NCBI GenBank assembly: GCA_947643145.1
Contig: CANRVD010000006.1
Location: 19,085 to 83,084, forward strand
DNA length: 64,000 nucleotides
Reading direction: 5' to 3'
Source of the DNA: an uncultured bacterium
GTDB lineage: Bacteria; Bacillota; Clostridia; Lachnospirales; Lachnospiraceae
Position 1 is the first letter of the stretch; each line of letters opens with the position of its first letter. A program made the position numbers and the translations under genes. The notes under the pieces are model-generated. The model saw only the letters and a list, made by a program, of their open reading frames with translations. It was not told where the DNA came from and ran no database searches. Positions 21,588-31,426 of this stretch are shown piece after piece.

Positions 21588-22280
21588 TTATTCAATTGCA
21601 ATAAAAATATCCATAAACTTAATTACCTTGCTGTCATAATACTCATGTTCATAGCAGGAAAGAATATCCGAATCGTGTTTTTCTTTCATTCCATTAATTG
21701 CCATGTACATAAGCAAAGCCTTATAAGCGTTTGGAATACTTTCAAATTCCCCACCCCATCCTTCCTGCAAAGTGAGTGTAATATACTTTTGCCTGTCCTG
21801 ACTTATGATTTCTGCATCAATGTCACCGATATCCTGCTTATCCTCTACGAGAAGCGCTGCTCCATAACCACGCATATGATATACATTTCGCTGCTCCTGA
21901 GATACTCCCGGAAAATCCCATCCGATAATATATGGATTTTCCATGCTAAGCTGCTTTGCCCACCCTTCTACATGCGTAATAGCATCATCCTCCGGTTCAC
22001 AGCTTATGACCGTATAACTGATATAACGAAAAGACTCTACTGTAACAATTTTAATATCAGAGTATGCTTCACTGCTAAAATCCATATTCCCTCTTAACAG
22101 TTCATCAATGGAGCAATTAAACATCTCACAAAGGTCAACCAGTTTTTCAACCTCCGGCAGTACCACCCCAAGCTCCCACTTTGAAATGGTCTGCCTGCTG
22201 AGATTCATTTTTCCTGCCAGCTCCTCCTGCGTTATGTTCGTCATCTTTCTTAAAATTTGTAAGTTTTTTCCGAAATTCAT
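21588..22280 (-). CDS. XRE-family regulator with C-terminal GyrI-like effector-binding domain
   Basis: 230 aa; MNLSRQTISKWELGVVLPEVEKL HTH; C-terminal VTVESFRYISYTVIS... Confidence 0.78.
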   Translation of the reverse strand: MNFGKNLQILRKMTNITQEELAGKMNLSRQTISKWELGVVLPEVEKLVDLCEMFNCSIDELLRGNMDFSSEAYSDIKIVTVESFRYISYTVISCEPEDDAITHVEGWAKQLSMENPYIIGWDFPGVSQEQRNVYHMRGYGAALLVEDKQDIGDIDAEIISQDRQKYITLTLQEGWGGEFESIPNAYKALLMYMAINGMKEKHDSDILSCYEHEYYDSKVIKFMDIFIAIE

Positions 22281-22406
22281 CTAAACTTCCTCCTTCTTTT
22301 TGATGACAACATTATCCTGCATGTATGATTTAAAATCCACCAATTCCGGTGTGCCTTTTGCTTCAGTTCCGCACCTTGAGGTTGCATATGGTTTACTGTC
22401 TGCTTT

Positions 22407-23030
22407 CTATAAATATTCTTTCAATGTCAATTCTATCTGTTCTCCAACCTTCCTGCTTCTCAATTCAAACAAATTCTCTCTGGTTGTAAACAAATTTCTT
22501 GGATTTCTGCCAATAATCAAATACTGATTCTTATCATCAAAAGAAATATATTTTCTTGTATCATCATCTAGCAGAATGTCTGCATTATCAATAACTATCA
22601 GCTTTCTTTCTGCCTGACTAATAATCTCCCTAATATCCTTCTGATAGTCAAGATAATTTAAACAGAGGATGCTTGGGTTAACCGCCATACATTTTCTAAT
22701 AAATGAAAATGTTGCTGTCTTTCCGGTACCGGAATCTCCGGTCAAAATTGTAATATTGTTTGTAAATATAAAATCAACAATAAACAATGTATGGACTGTT
22801 GAAAAATGATTCCTTGCAACAGGCTTACTCCTATTATTCCACCACTCCTTTAATTCTTCATAATCATAAATTTCTCTGCTTTCACATTTTGTCTGAACGG
22901 TTACCCTTTCCATATCAAACGAAATCAATGCATAATCACTATATACATTTCCATTCTCAAAACCATATAATATCTCTAAAGCATTATTTCCACATTCTTT
23001 AATACAAAACACTTTTTCAGGATAATACAA
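22407..23030 (-). CDS. P-loop NTPase, unknown function
   Basis: 207 aa; Walker A TGDSGTGKT, Walker B-like LIVIDNADILLDD. Confidence 0.65.
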   Translation of the reverse strand: MYYPEKVFCIKECGNNALEILYGFENGNVYSDYALISFDMERVTVQTKCESREIYDYEELKEWWNNRSKPVARNHFSTVHTLFIVDFIFTNNITILTGDSGTGKTATFSFIRKCMAVNPSILCLNYLDYQKDIREIISQAERKLIVIDNADILLDDDTRKYISFDDKNQYLIIGRNPRNLFTTRENLFELRSRKVGEQIELTLKEYL

Positions 23031-23035
23031 AACAT

Positions 23036-23411
23036 TTAATACTGTTTTACAACCTGCTTATCCCAATCACAACAAGATTTTATCCAACAACTTCCAATAC
23101 TCCCTTTTGAAACTTCAAAACCTGTATTTCTGGTCAGTTCAAATAATAGTCTTGCTGACAACTGTTCAACCTTGTGTTTTTCAATGTGTTTATCATATTC
23201 TATGATTTCCTGAATATCTTTATAATTTCTGTTCCATTATAACCTGTAGATTATCAAAAGAATTATCAAGGATAACGATATATTTGTTATCTTTATCCTT
23301 TAAATATTTCACTGCTTTAACTAATTCGCTATTATTTCTTTTACCCACTTCGCCTACTGTCTTTCCCACATTAAAAAACTCAATTAATAACTTTTCATTG
23401 TCAAATATCAC
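23036..23411 (-). pseudogene. Frameshifted partner ORF of the P-loop gene
   Basis: MIFDNEKLLIEFFNVGKTVGEVGKRNN...NLQVIM then, in another frame, WNRNYKDIQEIIEYDKHIEKHKVEQLSARLLFELTRNTGFEV...QY*. Confidence 0.6.
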
Positions 23412-23420
23412 AACATGACA

Positions 23421-24791
23421 TTATTTATATTTCACAGCCAACACCGTATCATTTTTATCTGGTGCTTTCTTCGGCACTGTTACCGTAACCTTATTTCCCT
23501 GTATCTTGTATTTAAGCTTCTTGCTTTTCCCCATCACTGTAATTTTCTGAATTTTTTTCTTCTGGTAACGCTTCATTACCAGCTCGCCCTTTTTCGGCCA
23601 TTTACACACATGCGCATAAACAGTCTTATTCTTTCTTGTATAGGTCCCCCATGCCGGATCTTTTTTAAACGGACTGGCGGATACTCCGTAAATGCTGGCA
23701 CTGTTTTTCTTCATCCAGTCTGCCATACCATTTAAAATCTTCTTGCTGCCAGCCGTCATTTTTCCATTGCCCTTCGGCCCTATATTAAGCAGATAATTGC
23801 CTCCCTCCGAAGCAACCATAGCCAAATCGCCAATAATGAAACTAAGCGGCAGATATGCCTTTTCCAACGACTCCTTATATCCCCATGCATCATTCATAGA
23901 CTGGCAGGTTTCCCACGGTCTGTCTGGCACCGCACCTTTATCCGGAATAGAACGCTCCGGACATTCAAAATCTCCCAGCCCAAAGCCGCGACATACCCTC
24001 TCATTAACAATAATATCCGGGTTCAATGACTTCATATACTGATATAATTCCTCGCCGTCCGCTTTCGTCCACCATTTTTCCAACGTCGGCTCCTTGTCAG
24101 AATAACTCCAGTCACCGTCAAACCACATTACAGCAGGGTCATATAAATCAACCAGCTCTTTGATTTGGGCTTTCATATCGGTGATATATTTTGCCCGGGC
24201 ATCCATAGAAAGCATCGTAGAGGACAGGGAACCACCCAATTCCTGGGAAGAATGGTTCCAATCCACAATCGAATAGTATAATCCAAACCGGAGTCCCGCT
24301 TTTTTACAGGCATCTTTTAGTTCCTGCAACACATCTCTGCCTGTAGCACCAAATGGCGTATATCCCTGCAGGCTAAAGGTCTTCGTTCCAGTATAATCCT
24401 TGAAACTTTCGATCTTGGTATCCCACATTGCCAATCCTTCATGGTGCTTGGCAGTAACTACAATATACTTCATTCCCGCGTTTTTCGCATACTTTACAAT
24501 TTCCGCTGCATCAAAGGAGGTCGGGTTAAATTTTGCCGCAATCTCCGTCTGATACTTCTGTTTGGAAATCTTTTGCTCACTCATCGCCCATTCACCCTGT
24601 CCATAATAAGAATAGGCGCCAAAATGGATAAACATACCAAATTTGGCGTTAGACCACCATTTCATGTTGGCAGGAACCGAATATGCACTGGCATTCTGCA
24701 CTGGCATTTCTATTACTGACGTTACAGCGGTGGCAGCCACCAAAATTACCATTACTAATTTTTTCATTATTGTTTTCATTGCATCCTCCAT
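23421..24791 (-). CDS. Secreted alpha-L-fucosidase (GH29)
   Basis: 456 aa with signal peptide; KWWSNAKFGMFIHFGAYS, GLYYSIVDW, DPAVMWFDGDW. Confidence 0.93.
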   Translation of the reverse strand: MEDAMKTIMKKLVMVILVAATAVTSVIEMPVQNASAYSVPANMKWWSNAKFGMFIHFGAYSYYGQGEWAMSEQKISKQKYQTEIAAKFNPTSFDAAEIVKYAKNAGMKYIVVTAKHHEGLAMWDTKIESFKDYTGTKTFSLQGYTPFGATGRDVLQELKDACKKAGLRFGLYYSIVDWNHSSQELGGSLSSTMLSMDARAKYITDMKAQIKELVDLYDPAVMWFDGDWSYSDKEPTLEKWWTKADGEELYQYMKSLNPDIIVNERVCRGFGLGDFECPERSIPDKGAVPDRPWETCQSMNDAWGYKESLEKAYLPLSFIIGDLAMVASEGGNYLLNIGPKGNGKMTAGSKKILNGMADWMKKNSASIYGVSASPFKKDPAWGTYTRKNKTVYAHVCKWPKKGELVMKRYQKKKIQKITVMGKSKKLKYKIQGNKVTVTVPKKAPDKNDTVLAVKYK

Positions 24792-24805
24792 TCAATCAAC
24801 AACTC

Positions 24806-24971
24806 CTAGTGTCTTGTCTCGTTGATATTTGGTAAAACAACGCAGGATATTTGTTCATCTGCAAGGCGAATTTTCGACGGCGTAGCGGTGGCTACGACTA
24901 GAAAATTCAACGTAGCAGATGTGCAAATAGACAAGTTGGTTTGCCTAATTATCAATGAGACAAGACACTAG
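24806..24971. repeat. 166-bp foldback element
   Basis: CTAGTGTCTTGTCTCGTTGATA...TATCAATGAGACAAGACACTAG; interior also self-complementary (CATCTGC..GAATTTTC / GAAAATTC..GCAGATG). Confidence 0.8.
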
Positions 24972-25466
24972 TTAGCTTTTACAAAAATTATACAAAGAAG
25001 CTAAAATCCATTTAAAAAATAATTCGGAGTCAGTAATATTTTTATAAAATGGAATATGTAGAAAAACCATCTTTGTATCCAAACATTGATTGTAGATATA
25101 ATTAAGTCCATACCAATATAATGCATTGCAAAAAGATGTTCCGGCATTATTTGAAATTCGAACTGGTATATGATTTGACTCAAAAATATCTTTTAATTTA
25201 TCATACTCGAAATTTGTATTAATGCAGTTATCTGCATTTCTTGCAGTCGTTTCAATATATATTTTATCTTTGATATTTGGTTTCTGGCCAAAACAAAATA
25301 TTAAATCATATTCCAGTAGGCTCATTTCTTTTAAAAGAATATTGGAATCCATCATTTTATCATTGGGAAGTATCAGAGACTTATAATTTGCCTTTTCAAC
25401 AAGCAATTCTGAAGATGTTCCACAAAAACCCGTTAGTAAAATATCCATCCGCATACTCCTTAACAA
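24972..25466 (-). CDS. Pyroglutamyl-peptidase I (C15)-like protein
   Basis: 164 aa; ISNNAGTSFCNALYWYGL (Cys) and VFLHIPF (His) resemble C15 active-site motifs; stop codon abuts the foldback element. Confidence 0.7.
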   Translation of the reverse strand: MLRSMRMDILLTGFCGTSSELLVEKANYKSLILPNDKMMDSNILLKEMSLLEYDLIFCFGQKPNIKDKIYIETTARNADNCINTNFEYDKLKDIFESNHIPVRISNNAGTSFCNALYWYGLNYIYNQCLDTKMVFLHIPFYKNITDSELFFKWILASLYNFCKS

Positions 25467-25759
25467 TCTGTTGCTACTCTCTCATGTATAACAACATGAA
25501 TCAAATCACCATCTGTCTTATTTAATTTCATTCGTATTGCTTTTGTGATTCCAATAATGTAACAAATAGAACCATCCTCATTCTTAATCCCCATATTTAC
25601 AATACTGCCTTCATATAATTCACCATCAAATGTGGCAGACACCTTAACCCTGCCTTTTCCAAATTCCTCTCTAACATTCCATGGAAATACAATATAGGCT
25701 CCTCCGTTATCTGGTGTACATATTATTTTTGTATCGTATTCATATACTTTTTGATTCAT
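25460..25759 (-). CDS. DUF1905-like protein
   Basis: 99 aa; GAYIVFPWNVREEFGKGRVKVSATFDGELYEGSI. Confidence 0.75.
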   Translation of the reverse strand: MNQKVYEYDTKIICTPDNGGAYIVFPWNVREEFGKGRVKVSATFDGELYEGSIVNMGIKNEDGSICYIIGITKAIRMKLNKTDGDLIHVVIHERVATDC

Positions 25760-25927
25760 ATTCCATCCTCATATCACTTCAAAAGTTAAACTTCGCAGAA
25801 TTTTAACAGTTCTTCAATTTGATGTGTCTTCTCATATCTTACTCCATTCATTTCCACCATCTTCTCTTCTAATGAGTATACACCCACTTTCAAGCAGAAG
25901 CAACTACCTATCCAGTTCTCTATAAAG

Positions 25928-25960
25928 ATTAAGGTGTCAAAAGGTAAATTGACGAAGTAT
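25928..25960. repeat. Solo/deleted end of the 272-274 bp foldback element
   Basis: ATTAAGGTGTCAAAAGGTAAATTGACGAAGTAT matches outer TIR plus inner motif. Confidence 0.6.
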
Positions 25961-26053
25961 AAGAAATGCTATGGGCAGGATATGTCCATAGCATTCTCGA
26001 TTAGTTGTAAGTAGAAAATTTCATTGATTTTTTAAAAAGAAACCTGATAAATC

Positions 26054-26986
26054 CTATATCCTTAAATCAAAATTTGCACCAACCTGCATCTGCTCTTTTA
26101 CATCCGTTCTGCCCATGTTATCCTCCTCTGCTGCCTCAAGCATTGTCATAAAATCTGTGTCATCCAAATAAATTAATCCATCTTTGGAAGCTGCTAATTT
26201 TTCGTTTAAAAGTCTCTCAACCTTACTATAGGCGGATTTTTCCTCTATCTTTTCCGCTTCTTCCTCTTCCTGTATTTCTCCTAATTCTTCTTCCTCCTTT
26301 GCCACTTCCTCCTCTTTCAGGGTATTCTCTAATTCTTCTTCCTCCTTTGCTGCTTCCTCTTCTTCCAACGTTTTCTCTAATGTTTCCTCTAATTCTTCTT
26401 CCTTTTTTATCATTTCTTCTTCCAGTATTTCCTGTAATTCTTCTTCTTTGCCTGCCACTTTTTCTTTTGTTTGTTCAATCAGTTCTTTCGCATTTTGCCG
26501 TCTTTCTTCCCGAAGCTCGTCACTTAGGTTTAACATATAATCATTTCTGACAAGAGCAACTGCACAATATTTTCCATTCTCGTCTATATAACTATGCCGA
26601 TATTCAACCGTCCAGCCACTGGCCTTATAAATACCATCTAACAGCTTTGTCATTGATTCAACGCCCTTAATCAGTTCCTTCATTTCCTTTTCTTTCTCTG
26701 GGTCATTCTGCATTTTTTCCAAAAGCTGTGGACTAACCGTCAGCGTTTTTCCACTTTTAGCCGGTGAATAACTATTTCCAACTTTAAATTCCACGCTGGG
26801 AGCAAGTTTTTTCAGTTCATTCATATACTCTTCTGCACTCTTTGATTTACTGCTTTCTGCTGCTTCTGTTGTTTTTTCTGTTTCCTTTTTCTTCGTACTG
26901 TTGACAGCACTGCCTCCTGTTACGCTATTGCCTGCCATACTCTGCGCCACGTAACTGCTGTAAGTGTTTGTAATCTCCATCGCCAT
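26054..26986 (-). CDS. DUF6033-like protein with Glu-rich C-terminal repeat
   Basis: 310 aa; MEITNTYSSYVAQS N-terminus; EEELEETLEKTLEEEEAAKEEEELENTLKEEEVAKEEEELGEIQEEEE. Confidence 0.6.
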   Translation of the reverse strand: MAMEITNTYSSYVAQSMAGNSVTGGSAVNSTKKKETEKTTEAAESSKSKSAEEYMNELKKLAPSVEFKVGNSYSPAKSGKTLTVSPQLLEKMQNDPEKEKEMKELIKGVESMTKLLDGIYKASGWTVEYRHSYIDENGKYCAVALVRNDYMLNLSDELREERRQNAKELIEQTKEKVAGKEEELQEILEEEMIKKEEELEETLEKTLEEEEAAKEEEELENTLKEEEVAKEEEELGEIQEEEEAEKIEEKSAYSKVERLLNEKLAASKDGLIYLDDTDFMTMLEAAEEDNMGRTDVKEQMQVGANFDLRI

Positions 26987-27029
26987 AACTTTGCCCTCCT
27001 TAACAATTAAGATAATCTGGAATCCATTT

Positions 27030-28478
27030 CTATCCTTTTAGCATAACGGACAGTATAAATTTACCTTTTTCTGCGATACAATCTATATCCCCTGCATATT
27101 TTAATGCACAGTATCTAATATTTTTTAGCCCGATGCCATGTACCTCACCATCCGTCTTTGTGGAACAAGGGTAACCATCCTTTTCCCATCTCACCTCCCC
27201 GTCAAAACTGTTTTCCATTTCAATAAAAAACATTTTTTGCTTCCAAAAAGATTTTATTTTGATATAAAGCTCCCTATCCGGATTTTTCATTCGTTCTTTC
27301 CTGCAGGCTTCAATCGCATTATCCAAACCATTATTTAAAATAATGCCAATATCATAAGCCCTTACATGAACTTTATCTGTTAAAAGAAAAGCATCTGCAT
27401 CCAAATGAATATCTTTTAATTCCTTTGCCGCATAATAGAACTTGCTGCTAATCACTGCATCACTTACCACGTTTCCTGTATGGATTTTCTGTTCCAAACT
27501 CATTAACGTTTTCTGCATATCTTCAAAATATTGGACAATTTCTTTATTTTCTGTCATCTGATATTCACATAACAGTTTTTCCATCACTGCCATCTGATTT
27601 TTCATATCATGCTTGACATGCCTGACGCTCTCATAAAAACGCTCCATTTCTAACATGGAATTCTGCATCTGCGAAATCTGGTTCTCCAAAATGCTCTTCC
27701 TTGTGCGCTCTTCCTGCAAATCCATAATTTCATCCTGCAGCCGGAAACCATATAAAATAATCAGCCAGACAGCTATAAAAACAATGATGATAAACAGATA
27801 TATCATCCTGTAATTGTCATAATCCATGATATGCCCCTGCTCATTTATCATAAGCAGGATAAAATAAAGCACCACCGAGATAAGACTTCCCATAAGGGCA
27901 GGCAGGATACAGGAAATAAATTCTTTTGTGCTTCTTCCACCAAGCGAATTCCTTTGATTCTTTACTATGATTCTTATGGAAACATAAAACAGCACCACTA
28001 CTGCTACATCCGCAAAAATGTAGATAAAATCCATCAGCAGTTTAACAAGTGTTACATTATGAAGAGCCTCTATATGCCAAGTTAGCTTCTCCAGTCCCTC
28101 TATCAAAAACAGCCTGACACCATATCCAATCTCACTGAAGACATACAACAGTGCAATAAAAAGCAATGTTAAAAACAGATAGACAGCCTGCCTTCCTTTA
28201 TAAAAACATAGCCCAATCGTATAGATAGCACCCGCACGTAAAATAAAACTAAGCAAAGATTTTTCTAAAGTATATGGCGGGTTAGAAAACACAAAATACC
28301 TGATAGCCGCATTTGCGGCAATCCATGTCAGTATTGTTAAAAGACTGATTCCGATTCCTCTTTTGATTCGCCTCTCACCAAATTCTCCAAAAAGCATACA
28401 CAGACAGTATCCGTCAACAATATATGCAGCAGCTTCAATAAAAGGCTCCATCGCCTTATACATGGGAAACACCCCCAT
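27030..28478 (-). CDS. AgrC-type (GHKL) sensor histidine kinase
   Basis: 482 aa; multi-TM N-terminus, RHVKHDMKNQMAVMEKLL, NNGLDNAIEAC, GIGLKNI. Confidence 0.9.
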   Translation of the reverse strand: MGVFPMYKAMEPFIEAAAYIVDGYCLCMLFGEFGERRIKRGIGISLLTILTWIAANAAIRYFVFSNPPYTLEKSLLSFILRAGAIYTIGLCFYKGRQAVYLFLTLLFIALLYVFSEIGYGVRLFLIEGLEKLTWHIEALHNVTLVKLLMDFIYIFADVAVVVLFYVSIRIIVKNQRNSLGGRSTKEFISCILPALMGSLISVVLYFILLMINEQGHIMDYDNYRMIYLFIIIVFIAVWLIILYGFRLQDEIMDLQEERTRKSILENQISQMQNSMLEMERFYESVRHVKHDMKNQMAVMEKLLCEYQMTENKEIVQYFEDMQKTLMSLEQKIHTGNVVSDAVISSKFYYAAKELKDIHLDADAFLLTDKVHVRAYDIGIILNNGLDNAIEACRKERMKNPDRELYIKIKSFWKQKMFFIEMENSFDGEVRWEKDGYPCSTKTDGEVHGIGLKNIRYCALKYAGDIDCIAEKGKFILSVMLKG

Positions 28479-29169
28479 TTCGCAGATATCTCATATACTG
28501 TTTCACAAAATCATGGTATCTGTCTTTTGACAGATATATCTTCTCCCCATTTGAAAGCATAATATTTTCCATATCGTATTCCATTACATAGGAAAAATTC
28601 ACCAAATATCCTCTGTGGCATCGGTAAAATCCCGCCCCGGCTTCCTTTTCCATATCCGCCATGACACCATAAAAAGAAATTTCTCCTCTCACCGTGTGGG
28701 CTATGATTTTTCGCATTTCATTTTCAAAATAAAGAATATCTGCAACATTTAATGTAATGTTCTTATTCCTTGTTTTGATAAATATCTGCCTGTCTTTTCT
28801 ATTTTGCTTTTTCTCTATTTCCTTTTTTGCCCTTTCAAGCACCTCCTGTAATTTTGCATCATCAACAGGCTTTACCAGATAATGCAGGGCAGCCACATCA
28901 AAAGCTTGAAATACATATTCTTTTGCTCCGGTTATAAACACAATAATGCTTTCTTCCTCCAGTTCCCGTAATTTTTTAGCTGTCTCTATTCCATTCATTT
29001 TTTCCATTTGAATATCTAAAAAATAGATATCAAATAACTCTCCCTGCAATAATAAATCCTCACTGGAGAGAAAGCACTGTATGATACCATCTGGTATGTA
29101 CTTTTTTATTCTGTCGCTAATCTGTTCTACAAAAGCCGGCTCATCATCACAGACTGCGATTTTAAGCAT
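28456..29169 (-). CDS. LytTR response regulator (canonical receiver)
   Basis: 237 aa; IYFLDIQMEKMNGIETA; LytTR domain YRCHRGYLVNFSYV; overlaps kinase gene. Confidence 0.92.
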   Translation of the reverse strand: MLKIAVCDDEPAFVEQISDRIKKYIPDGIIQCFLSSEDLLLQGELFDIYFLDIQMEKMNGIETAKKLRELEEESIIVFITGAKEYVFQAFDVAALHYLVKPVDDAKLQEVLERAKKEIEKKQNRKDRQIFIKTRNKNITLNVADILYFENEMRKIIAHTVRGEISFYGVMADMEKEAGAGFYRCHRGYLVNFSYVMEYDMENIMLSNGEKIYLSKDRYHDFVKQYMRYLRNGGVSHV

Positions 29170-29346
29170 ATCATCACCTCAATTTCTTTAATATTACTTC
29201 GGTGATTAAATATCGCAATTTTTACTCATCTAAATTTCCGAAGTAATATGTTCATTGTATATATCGGCAGACTTTTTTCTGTATTTTCTAAAATGTAACC
29301 AATCCCTCTTTGAGATGTAACCAATCCTTTTTAACAACATGGAATA

Positions 29347-29403
29347 ATATTGGGGCAAAAGACTCATTTTTCATATACTTCGTCAATTTGCAGCAAAGAA
29401 AAA
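29347..29403. repeat. Left-half fragment of the foldback element
   Basis: GGGGCAAAAGACTCATTTTTCATATACTTCGTCAATTTGCAGC. Confidence 0.6.
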
Positions 29404-29475
29404 GATAGCAATGTAAAATAAAATACAGGTTTTGCGTATACGACCTCGGTTATTTACTAATACAGAGTACGAATG

Positions 29476-29526
29476 ACACAGCCAAACAGGCAGATAATTT
29501 CTCATTATCTGCCTGTTTGGCTGTGT
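29476..29526. terminator. Perfect 23-bp stem, 5-nt loop hairpin
   Basis: ACACAGCCAAACAGGCAGATAAT-TTCTC-ATTATCTGCCTGTTTGGCTGTGT. Confidence 0.55.
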
Positions 29527-29688
29527 ACAAAAACCAACTATTTTTAGACCAATGCCCTATTAAATATAAATATAATTATTAGAGGAAGTGCTTATTGTAA
29601 AACAAGCGAAGAGATGATAAAAATTCGTAATAGAGCACGCCCCAAAAAAGAATCTGTATTTATGCTGGCTTTGCGGTTTTGTGCTTTT

Positions 29689-31086
29689 CTACTTAATATA
29701 TTTCTCTATTGCCTGAATACTTTTTCCTTCTGCTAACATTTTCTCTGCAATTTGTTTCATAACTTTTTTACTTGCATATGATGCCATTTTCTCCACTGCG
29801 CCATAATCCTTCTGGTTAGCGGCCTTTTGGGCAAATTGGTTCACTGCTTTTTTCGGCAAGTATGGAAGCAATTCATAAATAGCAGAAACTCCTGCTCTTT
29901 TATATACACTTTCTGCTACTTCCTTTAATGCATTCTCGGTCATAAAAGGCGCAATGACGATAACGCTTTCACCTTTGCTCTCTAATTCTTTTGCTATATC
30001 ATCAAGAAGATAGCTATTGACCCAAAATGCCATCTGTCCCAGGCTATCATAATCCTTTTTATCAGCAGCCTCTTTTGCAAGTTTACCGATAGACTTCTGT
30101 GACATAAGCGGCAGCAACTCCTGAACACCGGCAAGCCCTGTTCGCCTGTACTCACTAATGACAATTTCAGAAATCATTTCTTCACTTAAAAACTGCGCCA
30201 TACCTGTAAGTTCATCATAGTTACCATCAACGGCAGCATTTTTTGCAAGCGCATAAATGGATTCCTGCGAGATAAATGGAAACAGTTCATTGTTAACAGC
30301 CTTTTGAGCGAGACGATTAACCGATTCCTGTGACAAAAATGGCAATAATTCACGAACACCGGAAATTCCAATCCGTTCATATTCAGTTTCTGCAATTGCA
30401 GCTACCACTTCTTCGCCTAAGAAGCCTGCCATATCTATAAATTCGTCATAGTTACCATTGTCAATAACCTTTTTTGCAAGATTACTAAGAGATTCCTGTG
30501 GGATAAACGGTAATATTTCATATATTGCAGACATCCCTCCTCTATCATATCCTGTTTCCGTTATTTTTATCAATGACTGTGCACTTACAAAAGCAACCAT
30601 GTCCCCTAAGGATGAAGCCTGCTCTACGCTTTCAATTTTTCCAAATGTTTTGCTGCTTTCCCCTTTATTTGCTGTTTCTTTTCTTACTGTATAGAGGTCA
30701 ATTGTTCCATCCCAGTTAGTATAGGTACATATATTTTTAGAGGTTATGGTTTTGCCGCCCGCTTCATTTACTCTTTCCAGCATTCTGCAGGTATCAATAA
30801 AACAGCGGACTGGTTTATTTTGGTAATACAGCACCCCGTCCTTATTATAAATTCCACTTTTTTTATATTCATCAAAAAGCTTTTTCTGCTCCTCATCAGA
30901 TAAATCTTTAGCCATATCAAAATTGTTCCCAAATTTTCCAAAAGAAATATCATCTTGGTTTTTCTGTGAATCCATAATATAGCCGGAACTGTCTGCCAGT
31001 GCAATCTTTACTCCTGATATTCCTACCGCTACTGTGGAAACTGCTGTCAGTACACAGACGGCAGTTAAAATTTTGTTCATTCTCAT
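29689..31086 (-). CDS. Secreted repeat protein paralogous to the BlaR1-like sensor C-terminus
   Basis: 465 aa with signal peptide; LFDEYKKSGIYNKDGVLYYQNKPVRCFID...YTNWDGTIDLYTVRK matches the C-terminus of the 31788 ORF; helical repeats LLP.L..K.VN..AQKA. Confidence 0.8.
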   Translation of the reverse strand: MRMNKILTAVCVLTAVSTVAVGISGVKIALADSSGYIMDSQKNQDDISFGKFGNNFDMAKDLSDEEQKKLFDEYKKSGIYNKDGVLYYQNKPVRCFIDTCRMLERVNEAGGKTITSKNICTYTNWDGTIDLYTVRKETANKGESSKTFGKIESVEQASSLGDMVAFVSAQSLIKITETGYDRGGMSAIYEILPFIPQESLSNLAKKVIDNGNYDEFIDMAGFLGEEVVAAIAETEYERIGISGVRELLPFLSQESVNRLAQKAVNNELFPFISQESIYALAKNAAVDGNYDELTGMAQFLSEEMISEIVISEYRRTGLAGVQELLPLMSQKSIGKLAKEAADKKDYDSLGQMAFWVNSYLLDDIAKELESKGESVIVIAPFMTENALKEVAESVYKRAGVSAIYELLPYLPKKAVNQFAQKAANQKDYGAVEKMASYASKKVMKQIAEKMLAEGKSIQAIEKYIK

Positions 31087-31250
31087 AATAACATACTCCT
31101 TCCTTAGAAACTGTCAAATAATATATTTGGCCGCTTCTAAATGCATTTTACGTAATGTCTTTGCATTTTCTAAATATTATTCTTCATTCTTACTGGCCTC
31201 CTTTCTGTAAAATCGGCAAATCGCTTTCACTTCAAGTGAGATGGAACCCC

Positions 31251-31407
31251 ATCTGCACTACTATGGTAGTGCAGATGTTTGTATACTACCACAGTCTTTT
31301 GAGAATGTCAACACACTACTCTGGTATTATCATTGTAACAGCTTCATAACTGTTAATTGACAACAAAACAAAGATATGTTAGAATCCATTAAAACTACAC
31401 TGGTAGT
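31251..31407. promoter_or_regulatory. Divergent BlaI-type operator/promoter region (4 ACTAC-N4-GTAGT dyads)
   Basis: ATCTGCACTAC-TATG-GTAGTGCAGAT (31251-31276); weaker dyads at 31285 and 31315; ACTAC-ACTG-GTAGT (31394-31407); TTGACA-17-TAGAAT (+) and TTGACA-17-TAGTAT (-). Confidence 0.85.
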
Positions 31408-31426
31408 AAAAAGAGAGGTGCACTGT

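Noticed and set aside
26250-26450. Tandem-like TTCTTCTTCC sequence as a possible repeat array or CRISPR
   Set aside because: It is the coding sequence of the Glu-rich tail of the DUF6033-like protein; no spacers.
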